Source: Bacteroidia bacterium (GTDB lineage Bacteria; Bacteroidota; Bacteroidia; Bacteroidales; Prolixibacteraceae). From it: a stretch of 43,648 nucleotides of DNA. Under the pieces are notes generated by a model that ran no database searches, had not been told where the DNA came from, and saw only the letters and a list, made by a program, of their open reading frames with translations. Numbering within the stretch: position 1 is the stretch's first letter; each line of letters opens with the position of its first letter. Shown piece after piece: positions 17,027 to 26,061 of the stretch. The stretch spans positions 1-43,648 of the forward strand of contig JAPLDT010000054.1 of the NCBI GenBank assembly GCA_026391315.1. The letters are read 5' to 3'. The translations under genes were made by a program, and so were the position numbers.

Positions 17027-18358
17027 TCAACTCAATTTTCCGGTGACTATCTCAAGAACGTCCAGTCGTGCTTTTTCCAATTGCATGAAGACCAATTTGT
17101 GAATGGTCTTTAACTTAATCATCCTGATCAAATTTCGATCAAATTCCAGCAGGTTGAAAGCAATTTTTCCGGCAAAAGGCATGGCAACAAACGAGATCAC
17201 CGCTGCCATAAATGAGCCGGACACTGCACCGATTAACAGGCTTTCAAGCAGGAAAAAAAATGGGAAAAGCAACAATCCCGAGACAAAAATAAAGGTACTC
17301 TTGAAAGCAGGATCCTTGACCTTCCTGGTAAGGACGATCCTTGGCAGGGCATAGGGAAGGACACATACAAGAAAGCCTGCAGCCAAAAATGGTAAAGAAA
17401 GCAGTGTTCCACAAAACTGTACCAAAAGTTTGAAAAACCCTACGCGACCAGCTTTGACCAGTTGAAGGTCTGAATAGCCAAACTTTTTGAGTCCACCAAT
17501 ATAGACAGCTGTTTTCTTTCTCAACAAATCAAAATTATCGGTTTGCTCTATCTCAAGTTTCTCAATTTTTTGAACGAGCTCCTGGTCAGAATGGAATTGT
17601 TGCAGCCAGGAATTGTTGCTAAAGAAATGATAATTTGAATACTCCTCCCCTGCCACCATCCGGATATTTTCATAATCCTGGTAGTATTGGGTACTGTCAA
17701 TTTGCATGGTTAGTGGTAGCAGGATGCTGTGAATCTCATCGCGAAGGGAGATCATGGCATTTTGGGAATTCCCGGCATACCGCTCTTTGTAACCGCTAAT
17801 TCCAATAGATTCGCCATATTGTACCATTAGTGTACGGTTAAAATTCCAGTAATGGTCATAATAAATTCCTACCGGGACAATCCTCAACCCAAGCTGAAAA
17901 TTGTTCTTTGCCTCTGCTTCAAGGGCAATACGGGGTATGGCCTTTTTGTGCGGAAGCATCTGTCTTTTCCCGGAATGAGCCGCTTCCGGAAAAAGCGCGA
18001 TTGATCCGCCATTTTCCAAAACCTGCGTAACCTGATTGAATACCTCCTCATTGTTGTTGAGATTCTCCTTACCATCCCTGATGCGGTAAATGGGTAGCAT
18101 CTTCATAAATTTGAGGATGGGTTTGGCAAACTTGCTTTTAAAAATATCGGCACGAGCTAACCACAAGGTCTGCAATGGATTGGTGCAAACCAAAGCCAGC
18201 GGATCCATCAAAGCATTTTGATGGTTGGCGGCAAAGATGATGGGTTGATCTTTCGGAATCAATTCCCGGCCTGTAATGATGACCCGCTTGTGCGTCAGCC
18301 AAAAAGCAAAACGCACATAGACTCTCAGTGCATCGTATCCCAATGATCTTTTTTCCAT
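17027..18358 (-). CDS. PlsC-like lysophospholipid acyltransferase with C-terminal membrane domain
   Basis: The 443-residue protein is counted from the ATG at 18358, which follows the upstream transporter stop by one base. Residues 25-230 carry acyltransferase motifs: AANHQNALMDPLAL (an NHx5D version of the NHx4D box), a central YRIRDG segment and IALFPEAAHSGKRQ, the FPEG-like block. Such enzymes transfer acyl groups from acyl-ACP or acyl-CoA to lysophospholipid or glycerol-phosphate acceptors. After an alpha-helical middle region, residues 310-420 hold about four hydrophobic segments, so the protein is firmly membrane-bound, unlike minimal PlsC. Alanine replaces the Gly in FPEG. The exact acceptor is unknown. 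It is likely co-transcribed with the BASS transporter and possibly folC. Confidence 0.8.
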   Translation of the reverse strand: MEKRSLGYDALRVYVRFAFWLTHKRVIITGRELIPKDQPIIFAANHQNALMDPLALVCTNPLQTLWLARADIFKSKFAKPILKFMKMLPIYRIRDGKENLNNNEEVFNQVTQVLENGGSIALFPEAAHSGKRQMLPHKKAIPRIALEAEAKNNFQLGLRIVPVGIYYDHYWNFNRTLMVQYGESIGISGYKERYAGNSQNAMISLRDEIHSILLPLTMQIDSTQYYQDYENIRMVAGEEYSNYHFFSNNSWLQQFHSDQELVQKIEKLEIEQTDNFDLLRKKTAVYIGGLKKFGYSDLQLVKAGRVGFFKLLVQFCGTLLSLPFLAAGFLVCVLPYALPRIVLTRKVKDPAFKSTFIFVSGLLLFPFFFLLESLLIGAVSGSFMAAVISFVAMPFAGKIAFNLLEFDRNLIRMIKLKTIHKLVFMQLEKARLDVLEIVTGKLS

Positions 18359-18359
18359 A

Positions 18360-19307
18360 TCAGGCAATTACAGGTCGTCTGGACCAGTACCAGGCTAAAG
18401 TTAAACCACTTATGATGTGCCAAATACCCCACCAGGCAGCAATGACTGCCATACCTCCCAACTCCATTTCGGGTGGAAATATCTTTGGATTGAACAACAG
18501 TGCCAGCGCCAAACCCGAATTGTGTATTCCGGTTTCAATGGCAATGGTTCTTTTGTCTTTTTGTGAACATTTAAAGAGTGAACTGAAGAAATACCCCGTT
18601 GTCATGGCTATCGTATTTTGAAGCAGAACAAAGAGAAATACCAGGTGGATGTAGGCCATAAACTGGGAAAAGTTGGCAGCCAGCATGGTTATGACCATCA
18701 TTACAAAAAAAATCAGAGAGCCTTTGTTAATCGGTTTCTTGATTTTTTCGGTGAATACCGGAAATTTTCTGGCAATGAAAAGTCCTGCCATGACAGGTAT
18801 TCCCAACAATATAAAAACGGTTTCGAACATCTGATAATTGTCTATTTCTAAAGGACGAACAAGACCTGCTGCACTGTGGGCATTGTAAAAATGGATGTAC
18901 ATGTTCCCCCAAAAGGCAAAATTAAAGGGAGTAAAAAATATAGCTGCCAAGGTCGAAATGGCCGTAAGACTCACGGCCAATGCAACATTTCCTTTGGCCA
19001 TGGAACTGATAAAATTCGAAATATTTCCACCCGGACATGCGGCCACCATAATCATACCCAAGGCAATCGTTGGGGTTGGATTGAGTAAAATGACCAACAA
19101 AAAGGTAAATGCAGGAAGCAGAAAGGTCTGACTGGTAAACCCGACGATGGCTGATTTTGGCTTTTTAATCAGGTTTGTAAAGTGATCCACCTTGATATCC
19201 AGAGCCACACCAAACATGACAAATGCAAGGGCGATATTTAGAAAAATAAGACTAGCCGGAGAGAAATTTAGCCGTACATGGTCAAGTATCTCGAGAGAGT
19301 TGTTCAT
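18360..19307 (-). CDS. BASS-family (bile acid:sodium symporter-like) transporter
   Basis: The 315-residue polytopic membrane protein has eight to ten hydrophobic segments, typical of the BASS fold. The segment GMIMVAACPGGNISNFISS followed by AKGNVALAVSLTAIS matches the first crossover region with the substrate/sodium site; a second related block, ETGIHNSGLALALLF, lies near residue 270. Members import organic anions such as pantoate, pyruvate or bile acids with Na+, so the true substrate may be a small carboxylate. It lies 64 bases downstream of folC and one base upstream of the acyltransferase, so it is probably part of one minus-strand operon. Neighbours give no firm clue to the substrate. 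Confidence 0.88.
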   Translation of the reverse strand: MNNSLEILDHVRLNFSPASLIFLNIALAFVMFGVALDIKVDHFTNLIKKPKSAIVGFTSQTFLLPAFTFLLVILLNPTPTIALGMIMVAACPGGNISNFISSMAKGNVALAVSLTAISTLAAIFFTPFNFAFWGNMYIHFYNAHSAAGLVRPLEIDNYQMFETVFILLGIPVMAGLFIARKFPVFTEKIKKPINKGSLIFFVMMVITMLAANFSQFMAYIHLVFLFVLLQNTIAMTTGYFFSSLFKCSQKDKRTIAIETGIHNSGLALALLFNPKIFPPEMELGGMAVIAAWWGIWHIISGLTLAWYWSRRPVIA

Positions 19308-19371
19308 TAAGTTAATTTGATCAGGTGAAAATAAAAAAATATTCCGTAAGTACGACCTGCGAAAACCTCTC

Positions 19372-20670
19372 CTATGGAATCACCTCTGCAACCACGAAAG
19401 TACTGCCTCCTACAAAAATAAGATCATCCTTATCGGCATACATCCTTGCTTCGGCCAGCGCTGTCGGAACATCTTCATAAGCAGCGCCGTTCAACCCAAA
19501 GTAAGTAGCCATCTGCATCAACTGGTGTTCTGCCATGGCTCTGGGAATAGAGGCTTTTGTGAAGTAGTAAACGGCCTCACCCGGCAACAAGGCCAATACG
19601 CCGGCTATATCCTTGTCGTTGACCATACCAATAATGAAATGGAGTTTTTTACATGGAATTTGCCTCAACTGGGCTACAACCTCCCTCATTCCACCCTCGT
19701 TGTGAGCCGTATCACAAATGATACGAGGGTTGGCGCCAATGGTTTGCCACCTTCCGGACAATCCGGTTAATCCGGTAACATTTTCAAGCCCGTCACGGAT
19801 ATTGGCCGTGGAGATTTTCCATCCCATCTTCTGCAACTCCTGCACGGCACATAGCAGGGTAGATATATTTTTGGCCTGGTATTTACCAAGAAGGTCGAGC
19901 CGGAGATTTTCGAAAAGAATTCCATCATTGCTTTTGATATTAAAAATCTGACGCTGGTCGATCGAAATCATGGAATAATCGGCTTTTAGAACCTGGTCGG
20001 CAAATAAAATTTTTGAATGATTTTCAGCGGCTTTCCCTTGGAAGATTATGGAGGTTTGGGGATGTGTTTCACCTATAACGACAGGTACTGAACGCTTGAT
20101 GATTCCTGCTTTTTCAAGGGCAATCTTCCCAAGTGAATCGCCCAGCAAAACAGTATGGTCCAGACTGATGTTGGTGATAACAGAGAGTTCGGGAGAGATG
20201 ATGTTTGTTGAATCCAGTCTTCCGCCCAAGCCAACCTCTATCACGGCAACATCGACCTTTTGTGAAGAAAAATAGTCAAATGCCATCAGAACCGTGAGTT
20301 CAAAGAAGGAGGGTTCCAGCGTACTGGATTTGTTCATTTCCAGAAAACGTTCAACAAAATCAACGACAAATTGCTCTGGTACCATCTCTCCGTTCAACCT
20401 TATTCGTTCGCGAAAGTCTTTCAGATGCGGGGATGTGTACAATCCTGTTTTGTATCCTGCTTTCTGCAGAATGGCTGCCAGCATGTGTGAAACTGAACCC
20501 TTACCATTGGTTCCGGCAACATGAATGGTTCGAAAATTTCGGTGAGGATGATGGAACAGTTTGTCCAGGGCAATTGTATTATCCAGGCTTCCTTTGTAGG
20601 CAGCCGGTCCCTTTCGCTGGTAATATGGCAGATGTTCGTACAAATATTCAAGGACCTCACTGTAACCCAT
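19372..20670 (-). CDS. folC: Bifunctional folylpolyglutamate synthase/dihydrofolate synthase
   Basis: The 432-residue protein starts at the ATG at 20670, just before the conserved N-terminal YSEVLEYLYEHLPYYQR; a TTG at 20703 would add 11 residues without support. FolC adds glutamate to dihydropteroate and to folates using ATP. The Mur-ligase-type P-loop is GTNGKGSVSHML (residues 53-64), followed by GLYTSPHLKDFRERIR, which binds folate and Mg. Later motifs are EVGLGGRLDSTN, TNISLDHTVLLG, and the C-terminal domain with CDTAHNEGG. All are intact. It is the first gene of a minus-strand group that continues with the BASS transporter and the acyltransferase, and is divergent from the PhoH gene. Confidence 0.95.
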   Translation of the reverse strand: MGYSEVLEYLYEHLPYYQRKGPAAYKGSLDNTIALDKLFHHPHRNFRTIHVAGTNGKGSVSHMLAAILQKAGYKTGLYTSPHLKDFRERIRLNGEMVPEQFVVDFVERFLEMNKSSTLEPSFFELTVLMAFDYFSSQKVDVAVIEVGLGGRLDSTNIISPELSVITNISLDHTVLLGDSLGKIALEKAGIIKRSVPVVIGETHPQTSIIFQGKAAENHSKILFADQVLKADYSMISIDQRQIFNIKSNDGILFENLRLDLLGKYQAKNISTLLCAVQELQKMGWKISTANIRDGLENVTGLTGLSGRWQTIGANPRIICDTAHNEGGMREVVAQLRQIPCKKLHFIIGMVNDKDIAGVLALLPGEAVYYFTKASIPRAMAEHQLMQMATYFGLNGAAYEDVPTALAEARMYADKDDLIFVGGSTFVVAEVIP

Positions 20671-20875
20671 ACTGTAAACTTTACTAACAATTTGTAGATA
20701 CAAAGATGTAAAAAACCTTTCTGCAAAACTACCATCGCATGGTTTTAGTATTATCTTTAAGCGTTACCTCAAAAGAGGTTTTCTCAGGTTTGCTTCCCAC
20801 ATTTCGAACGAATCAAAAGTTTCGGGAACAAAAAGCTGAGTTACTGAAATTGTTTTAATTAACGCGCTCAAAAAT

Positions 20876-22198
20876 ATGAAAAGACCAAAAACATTTATTC
20901 TCGATACCAATGTCATTTTGCACGACAGTGAATGCATTTACAACTTTGAAGACAATGACGTAGTGATTCCCATCACCGTTCTCGAGGAGTTGGATAAATT
21001 TAAGAGAGGGGATGATCAGATTAATTTCCAGGCAAGACAGTTTGTAAGGATTTTAGACGAACTGGTAGGCAAAAAAACTATTGACAAGGGAATACAGTTG
21101 GGACAGGGCAAAGGAAAACTCTATATTGAACTTGGCAAGCCCTATTCGGATCAACTCAAGGCATCTTTCCGTGAAGACATTCCCGATCACCGGATCCTGG
21201 CCATTGCAGAGTTCTTGCGCGACAAGCAAACCACGCGAAAGGTCATTCTGGTAAGCAAAGATGTCAACCTGAGAATAAAAGCAAAATCGCTGCATGTTGA
21301 AGCCGAGGATTACAAGAATGACAAAGTCGAAGATATTGAGGTTTTGTACCAGGGAATTCGGGAAATAAAGGATTATGACGACCAGTTAATTGCCAGACTT
21401 TATGAAACAAATTTTCTTTCGGTCGAAGAGTCGGGCATCGAAAAGCACCCTTTTCCCAATGAGTTCTTTATATTGAAAAGCCCTCATGCCAGTGTTCTGG
21501 CACATTACAATACTTTCCGCTCCCGTTTGGAACGGGTTGACAAAAAGATGGCCTTTGGCATCCGTCCGAGAAATGCCGAACAGACCTTTTCGTTACAGGC
21601 GCTTCTGGATCCTGAAATTAAGCTGGTAAGCCTTACCGGCAAAGCTGGTACCGGCAAAACACTGCTTGCACTTGCGGCAGCCATTGCGCAGCACAGCATC
21701 TATGATCAAATCATGCTTGCCCGTCCGATTGTAGCATTAAGTAACCGCGATATTGGATTCCTGCCGGGAGATGCTGAAGAGAAGGTTTCTCCCTATATGC
21801 AGCCACTTTTTGACAACCTGGCAGTCATCAAACGGTGCTTCGACACCCACACCCACGAGCACCATGTGATCGAAGACCTGCAAAAAGATGAAAGATTGGT
21901 GATTTGTCCGTTGGCTTTTATCCGCGGACGAAGTCTCTCCAACTGCTATTTTATCATCGACGAGGCTCAAAATCTTACGCCACACGAGGTAAAAACTATT
22001 ATTACCAGAGCCGGAGAGGGAACTAAAATGGTCTTCACCGGTGATATTCAGCAAATCGACTCTCCCTATCTGGACATGCAGTCCAACGGACTTGCCTATC
22101 TGACCGACAGGATGAAAGGACAGGATATTTTTGCGCACATCAACCTGCTTAAGGGCGAAAGAAGTTATCTGGCCGAACTGGCAAGCGATTTGCTCTAA
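20876..22198 (+). CDS. PhoH2-type PIN domain-PhoH ATPase
   Basis: The 440-residue protein joins two domains. Residues 5-140 form a PIN nuclease: FILDTNVILHD with Asp9, VLEELDKFK, the DHRILAIAE motif and VSKDVNLRIKA supply the four acidic residues expected of active PIN RNases. Residues 225-440 form a PhoH ATPase with Walker A GKAGTGKT (255-262) and Walker B FIIDEAQNLTP (near 362). PhoH2 proteins in mycobacteria and others are ATP-dependent RNA helicase/ribonucleases; this layout suggests the same, acting in the cytoplasm. Unlike mycobacterial phoH2, no small antitoxin-like gene precedes it. It begins a plus-strand run with suhB-like and GT2 genes. Confidence 0.92.
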   Translation: MKRPKTFILDTNVILHDSECIYNFEDNDVVIPITVLEELDKFKRGDDQINFQARQFVRILDELVGKKTIDKGIQLGQGKGKLYIELGKPYSDQLKASFREDIPDHRILAIAEFLRDKQTTRKVILVSKDVNLRIKAKSLHVEAEDYKNDKVEDIEVLYQGIREIKDYDDQLIARLYETNFLSVEESGIEKHPFPNEFFILKSPHASVLAHYNTFRSRLERVDKKMAFGIRPRNAEQTFSLQALLDPEIKLVSLTGKAGTGKTLLALAAAIAQHSIYDQIMLARPIVALSNRDIGFLPGDAEEKVSPYMQPLFDNLAVIKRCFDTHTHEHHVIEDLQKDERLVICPLAFIRGRSLSNCYFIIDEAQNLTPHEVKTIITRAGEGTKMVFTGDIQQIDSPYLDMQSNGLAYLTDRMKGQDIFAHINLLKGERSYLAELASDLL

Positions 22199-22222
22199 AT
22201 CGTTACTTTTGAACAAAAAAAT

Positions 22223-23017
22223 ATGGATTTGGAAAAGATCTGTCGGTTGGTTATTGATATTGCCAAAAATGCCGGCGCCTTTATTGCCGGTGAAAGAACC
22301 AACTTCGATCTGAAATTCGTTGAAATAAAAGGGAAGGCTAACTTTGTCTCCTACGTCGACAAAAAAGCCGAAGAGATTATTGTCGAAGGTCTCAGAAGAG
22401 TTCTGCCCGAAGCCGGATTTATCACCGAGGAGGGAACCGCCTTTGATTCAGGCGAGAAATATCGCTGGGTGATTGACCCACTTGATGGCACAACCAATTT
22501 CATTCATGGTGCGCCACCTTATGCCGTAAGTATCGGACTGATAGAGCATGACGAGGTCATTCTGGGTGTTGTCTACGAAATCTCAAAGGATGAATGTTTT
22601 TACGCATGGAAAGGCAGCAAGGCCATGTTGAACGGAAGGGAGATTCGTGTATCCGAAGCCTCCATGACACAAGAAGCATTGATTGTCACGGGCTTTCCAT
22701 ACGGAGAGATAAAAAACTCAGATGCTTTCATTGAGACCATCAAATACCTGATGGTTAATTCTCATGGAATCAGACGACTGGGTTCTGCTGCCACCGACCT
22801 TTCCTACGTTGCTGCCGGAAGGTTTGAGGCATTTTGGGAGACTGGTTTAAGTCCATGGGATGTTGCCGCAGGGATCATCATCCTGCAGCGGGCTGGTGGA
22901 AGGATTTCAGATTTCAGGGGTGGCAACAATTTTCTTTTTGGTGGCGAAATTGTGGCCTCCAACAACAACTATTTCAAGGAATTTCAATCCATCATAGAGA
23001 AAAATTATTGTCAATAA
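22223..23017 (+). CDS. Inositol monophosphatase family protein
   Basis: The 264-residue protein has the lithium-sensitive phosphatase signatures: ITEEGTAF with the metal-binding Glu near 70, WVIDPLDGTTNFIHG (residues 83-97) with three metal-binding residues, and the C-terminal SPWDVAAGIIILQRAGG. It should hydrolyse inositol-1-phosphate or a related sugar phosphate in the cytoplasm with Mg2+. SuhB-like roles in RNA metabolism, or 3'(2'),5'-bisphosphate nucleotidase activity, cannot be excluded from sequence, although the motif context fits the IMPase branch best. It follows the PhoH gene after 24 bases and precedes the glycosyltransferase by 21 bases, which suggests co-transcription. Confidence 0.92.
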   Translation: MDLEKICRLVIDIAKNAGAFIAGERTNFDLKFVEIKGKANFVSYVDKKAEEIIVEGLRRVLPEAGFITEEGTAFDSGEKYRWVIDPLDGTTNFIHGAPPYAVSIGLIEHDEVILGVVYEISKDECFYAWKGSKAMLNGREIRVSEASMTQEALIVTGFPYGEIKNSDAFIETIKYLMVNSHGIRRLGSAATDLSYVAAGRFEAFWETGLSPWDVAAGIIILQRAGGRISDFRGGNNFLFGGEIVASNNNYFKEFQSIIEKNYCQ

Positions 23018-23038
23018 GAATAGGGAAGAAAGCAGGGA

Positions 23039-24067
23039 ATGAGTAGCAGCAAAAAAATATCCATCGTCATTCTAAACTGGAATGGCAGCGGTTTCCTGAA
23101 AAGGTTTCTGCCGTCTGTTATTTCCTGCTCAACAGGTAATGTGGAAATAGTGGTGGCAGACAATGGCTCAACGGATGAGAGTAAATTATTGGTAGAAAAC
23201 GACTTTCCTACTGTAGTTTACCTTCAACTGGATCGAAATTATGGTTTTGCCGAGGGTTACAACAGGGCATTGGCCAAGCTTCATGCTGACTATTTCGTTC
23301 TTCTCAATTCGGACGTGGAGGTGACTCCCGGATGGCTTGACCCCATGGTGGAGATGATGGAACAGGATTCTGCCATTGGAATTTGTCAGCCAAAGATTTT
23401 GAGCCTTGACCATCGTGACGAATTCGAATATGCCGGAGCCGCCGGGGGATTTATTGACCGGTACGGTTATCCTTTCTGCCGTGGCAGGGTGTTGGAGGTA
23501 GTGGAAAAAGATCTTGGCCAATACGACCAGGCAATGCAAGTCTCCTGGGCCACAGGTGCCTGTATGATGATTAAGTCGGAGCTCTGGCATGCCTGCAACG
23601 GATTTGATCCGGAATTCTGGGCACACATGGAGGAGATTGATCTTTGCTGGAGGGCACAGCATCTTGGTTACAAGGTTTATTGCACCCCGGCTTCGGTTGT
23701 GTATCATATTGGCGGCGGAACGCTCAACTACAACAATCCTTTGAAGATTCATCTTAATTTCCGAAACAACCTTTATCTACTGTTTAAAAACCTACCGGGA
23801 AAGCAGTTGGCAACAAAACTACCGGCAAGGATGATTCTGGATGCTGTGGCAGCCTTTGTGTTCCTGTTTAAGGGGGAATTTGGATCATTTGGAAGGGTCT
23901 TTACAGCACATCTGAAGTTTTATGGCAACCTTCCATCGCTCATGAAGAAACGACGTAACATAATAAATACCAGCAAGAACAGATCGCTCAATCTTACAAC
24001 TGGTAAGAGCATTGTCTGGAATTATTTTATTTTGAAACGAAGAAAATTTTCTGAACTTAAATCTTGA
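23039..24067 (+). CDS. Family 2 glycosyltransferase (rhamnosyltransferase-like)
   Basis: The 342-residue protein has a GT-A fold at residues 5-230: VILNWNGSGFL, ADNGSTDES (nucleotide-binding Asp), a NSDVEVTPGW block standing in for the DxD, ATGACMMIK and HMEEIDLCWR, which carries the catalytic-base ED pair. This pattern is typical of WcaE/rhamnosyltransferase-like GT2 enzymes that build surface polysaccharides or lipopolysaccharide from nucleotide sugars at the inner face of the cytoplasmic membrane. A hydrophobic segment near residues 265-280 may associate with the membrane. The donor and acceptor are unknown. It ends 4 bases before the isochorismatase-family gene. Confidence 0.9.
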   Translation: MSSSKKISIVILNWNGSGFLKRFLPSVISCSTGNVEIVVADNGSTDESKLLVENDFPTVVYLQLDRNYGFAEGYNRALAKLHADYFVLLNSDVEVTPGWLDPMVEMMEQDSAIGICQPKILSLDHRDEFEYAGAAGGFIDRYGYPFCRGRVLEVVEKDLGQYDQAMQVSWATGACMMIKSELWHACNGFDPEFWAHMEEIDLCWRAQHLGYKVYCTPASVVYHIGGGTLNYNNPLKIHLNFRNNLYLLFKNLPGKQLATKLPARMILDAVAAFVFLFKGEFGSFGRVFTAHLKFYGNLPSLMKKRRNIINTSKNRSLNLTTGKSIVWNYFILKRRKFSELKS

Positions 24068-24071
24068 ACCC

Positions 24072-24614
24072 ATGCGTATCAAAAGAGAAAATTGTACCGG
24101 TTTGATCGTCGATATACAGGAAAAATTCTATCCTGTGATCGCTGAAATAGAGAATCTGCTGGCCAACTGCCGAAAACTGACAGAAGGGCTTCAGTTATTA
24201 AATATCCCAATAATTGTTACCCAGCAATATTCAAAAGGGCTTGGACCAACATGTAACCAAATAAGTTCACTCTTCCACCCTTTCACCTATATCGAAAAGA
24301 ATTGTTTCAGTTGTCTGGAAGAACCCCTTTATGCCGACTATCTGGAGCACTCAGGTAAAACCAATGTACTGATCTATGGTATCGAATCGCATGTTTGTGT
24401 ACTTCAGACTGCTATCGACCTCCAGGAGAAGGGATATTATCCCATAGTAATTGAGGATTGCATTAGTTCCAGGCAACTTGCTGAAAAACAAATTGCTTTA
24501 AAACGTTTCAGTTTGGAAGGAATTCGTGTTTCGTCAATAGAATCAATCCTTTTTGAATTAACACGGTCAGCGTCTGCAGCCGAATTCAAGTCCATTTCAA
24601 AGTTAGTCAGGTAG
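24072..24614 (+). CDS. Isochorismatase-family cysteine hydrolase
   Basis: The 180-residue protein has the Asp-Lys-Cys triad of the family: Asp14 in LIVDIQEKF, Lys76 in YIEKNCFS, and Cys109 in YGIESHVCVLQT, with a non-prolyl cis-peptide-like Gly-Ile-Glu before it. The family includes isochorismatases, nicotinamidases, N-carbamoylsarcosine amidases and YcaC-like proteins; the short length and plain core fit the YcaC/hydrolase group rather than a nicotinamidase, whose metal-site His residues are not evident. Its substrate is unknown. It is the last gene of the run starting at the PhoH gene; 128 bases separate it from aspartate kinase. Confidence 0.88.
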   Translation: MRIKRENCTGLIVDIQEKFYPVIAEIENLLANCRKLTEGLQLLNIPIIVTQQYSKGLGPTCNQISSLFHPFTYIEKNCFSCLEEPLYADYLEHSGKTNVLIYGIESHVCVLQTAIDLQEKGYYPIVIEDCISSRQLAEKQIALKRFSLEGIRVSSIESILFELTRSASAAEFKSISKLVR

Positions 24615-24699
24615 TTAATATATTTTTTATTACTTACAAATCGTAAGTTCAATTTTTGACCAAATAACATTTTGCAAATACAATACCCTGTTTTATTAT

Positions 24700-24707
24700 T
24701 ATTTTTG
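24700..24707 (+). promoter_or_regulatory. Candidate -7 promoter element for aspartate kinase
   Basis: TATTTTTG matches the Bacteroidota -7 consensus TAnnTTTG, 35 bases before the start codon. A TTTG lies at 24671-24674, but the 25-base gap is longer than the usual 17-23, so the -33 part is weak. Confidence 0.35.
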
Positions 24708-24742
24708 TAGCTTCTTAATGATAGTCAGTTAAAGCGTTAATC

Positions 24743-26059
24743 ATGGAAGTATTCAAATTTGGAGGAACCTCCGTAGGTTCAATTGAGAACATGAGATCGG
24801 TGATGAAACTAATCACAGACGGCAAGCAGAAGATGGTGGTATTATCAGCAATGTCGGGAACGACCAACAATCTGGTTGAGATATCCGATTACCTGACCAA
24901 GAAGAACAAAGAATCGGCGCTTACGCAAATAAGTATTCTCGAAAAAAAGTATTATAACGTTGTCTTTGACCTGTTCAAAAGCAATGAGATGAAAGATCAG
25001 GGCAAAAAGGTTTTGGAGGAGCATTTTGATTTCATCAAGGCCTTTACCACCGGCGCTTTCACAGAGGTTGGCGAAAGGGCCATACTGGCACAGGGAGAAC
25101 TCATATCCACTGCCCTTTTCACTTTGCTGATGCAGGAGCAGGGTTTCAATGCTATCCTGCTGCCAGCACTGGATTTTATGAAGATTGATGCGGACAAGAT
25201 GCCCGACAGCAGATTTATCAAGCAGAAAATTAACGAAATTATTGCCTCCAGGCCACGTGCAGATTATTACATCACCCAGGGATTCATCTGCAGAAACGAA
25301 CTTGGAGAGATCGACAACCTTCAGCGCGGAGGTTCTGATTATACCGCTACACTCATTGGAGCGGCCATCAACAGCAGTGAAGTCCAAATCTGGACCGACA
25401 TCGACGGATTCCACAACAATGATCCGAGATTTGTCGAAAACACCAAGCGCGTTGATGTCCTCTCTTTCAACGAAGCTGCCGAGTTGGCCTATTTTGGAGC
25501 CAAGATCTTACATCCCCAAACCGTACTTCCGGCAAAGAACAACAACATCCCGGTACGTCTTAAAAACACCATGAATCCATCCGATCCGGGTACCCTCATT
25601 TCAGCGGAAAGCAGAGGTGCAGGAATCAAGGCTGTTGCGGCAAAAGATGGGATTACTGCCATAAAAATTCGTTCGGGCAGGATGTTGAATGCTTACGGTT
25701 TCATGAAAAACATCTTTGAAATATTTGAATATTTCAAGACCGCCGTTGACATGGTAACGACCTCTGAGGTAGCAGTTTCGGTGACCATCGATAATTCCAA
25801 ACATCTTGATGAGATTGTCAATGAGTTAAAAGAGTATGGAGATGTTGAAGTGGACAAAAATCAAACCATCGTCTGTATCGTTGGTAACATGATTGCTGAG
25901 GAGAGAGGTTTTGCCTCCAAGGTGTTTATTGCCCTGGACAGTATCCCGATCAGAATGATCTCATACGGTGGAAGCCGTCACAATATTTCAGTGCTGGTAA
26001 ATACCAAAGACAAAAAAGAAACACTGGTTGCCCTAAGCGAAAAACTGTTAAACGTTTAA
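24743..26059 (+). CDS. lysC: Aspartate kinase (monofunctional)
   Basis: The 438-residue protein phosphorylates aspartate, the first step toward lysine, threonine, methionine and diaminopimelate. The kinase core begins with the signature KFGGTSVGS, followed by VVLSAMSGTTNNL, a GERAILAQGELIST block, QGFICRNELGEIDNLQRGGSDYTA (described here as the substrate and ATP site) and IWTDIDGFHNNDPR. From about residue 300 two ACT domains follow (segments TAIKIRSGRM and VCIVGNMIAEERGFA), which normally bind lysine or threonine for feedback control. No homoserine dehydrogenase is fused. The symbol lysC is used in the general sense; which end product inhibits it cannot be read from sequence. It converges on the following acyltransferase with only 2 bases between stops. 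Confidence 0.93.
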   Translation: MEVFKFGGTSVGSIENMRSVMKLITDGKQKMVVLSAMSGTTNNLVEISDYLTKKNKESALTQISILEKKYYNVVFDLFKSNEMKDQGKKVLEEHFDFIKAFTTGAFTEVGERAILAQGELISTALFTLLMQEQGFNAILLPALDFMKIDADKMPDSRFIKQKINEIIASRPRADYYITQGFICRNELGEIDNLQRGGSDYTATLIGAAINSSEVQIWTDIDGFHNNDPRFVENTKRVDVLSFNEAAELAYFGAKILHPQTVLPAKNNNIPVRLKNTMNPSDPGTLISAESRGAGIKAVAAKDGITAIKIRSGRMLNAYGFMKNIFEIFEYFKTAVDMVTTSEVAVSVTIDNSKHLDEIVNELKEYGDVEVDKNQTIVCIVGNMIAEERGFASKVFIALDSIPIRMISYGGSRHNISVLVNTKDKKETLVALSEKLLNV

Positions 26060-26061
26060 TT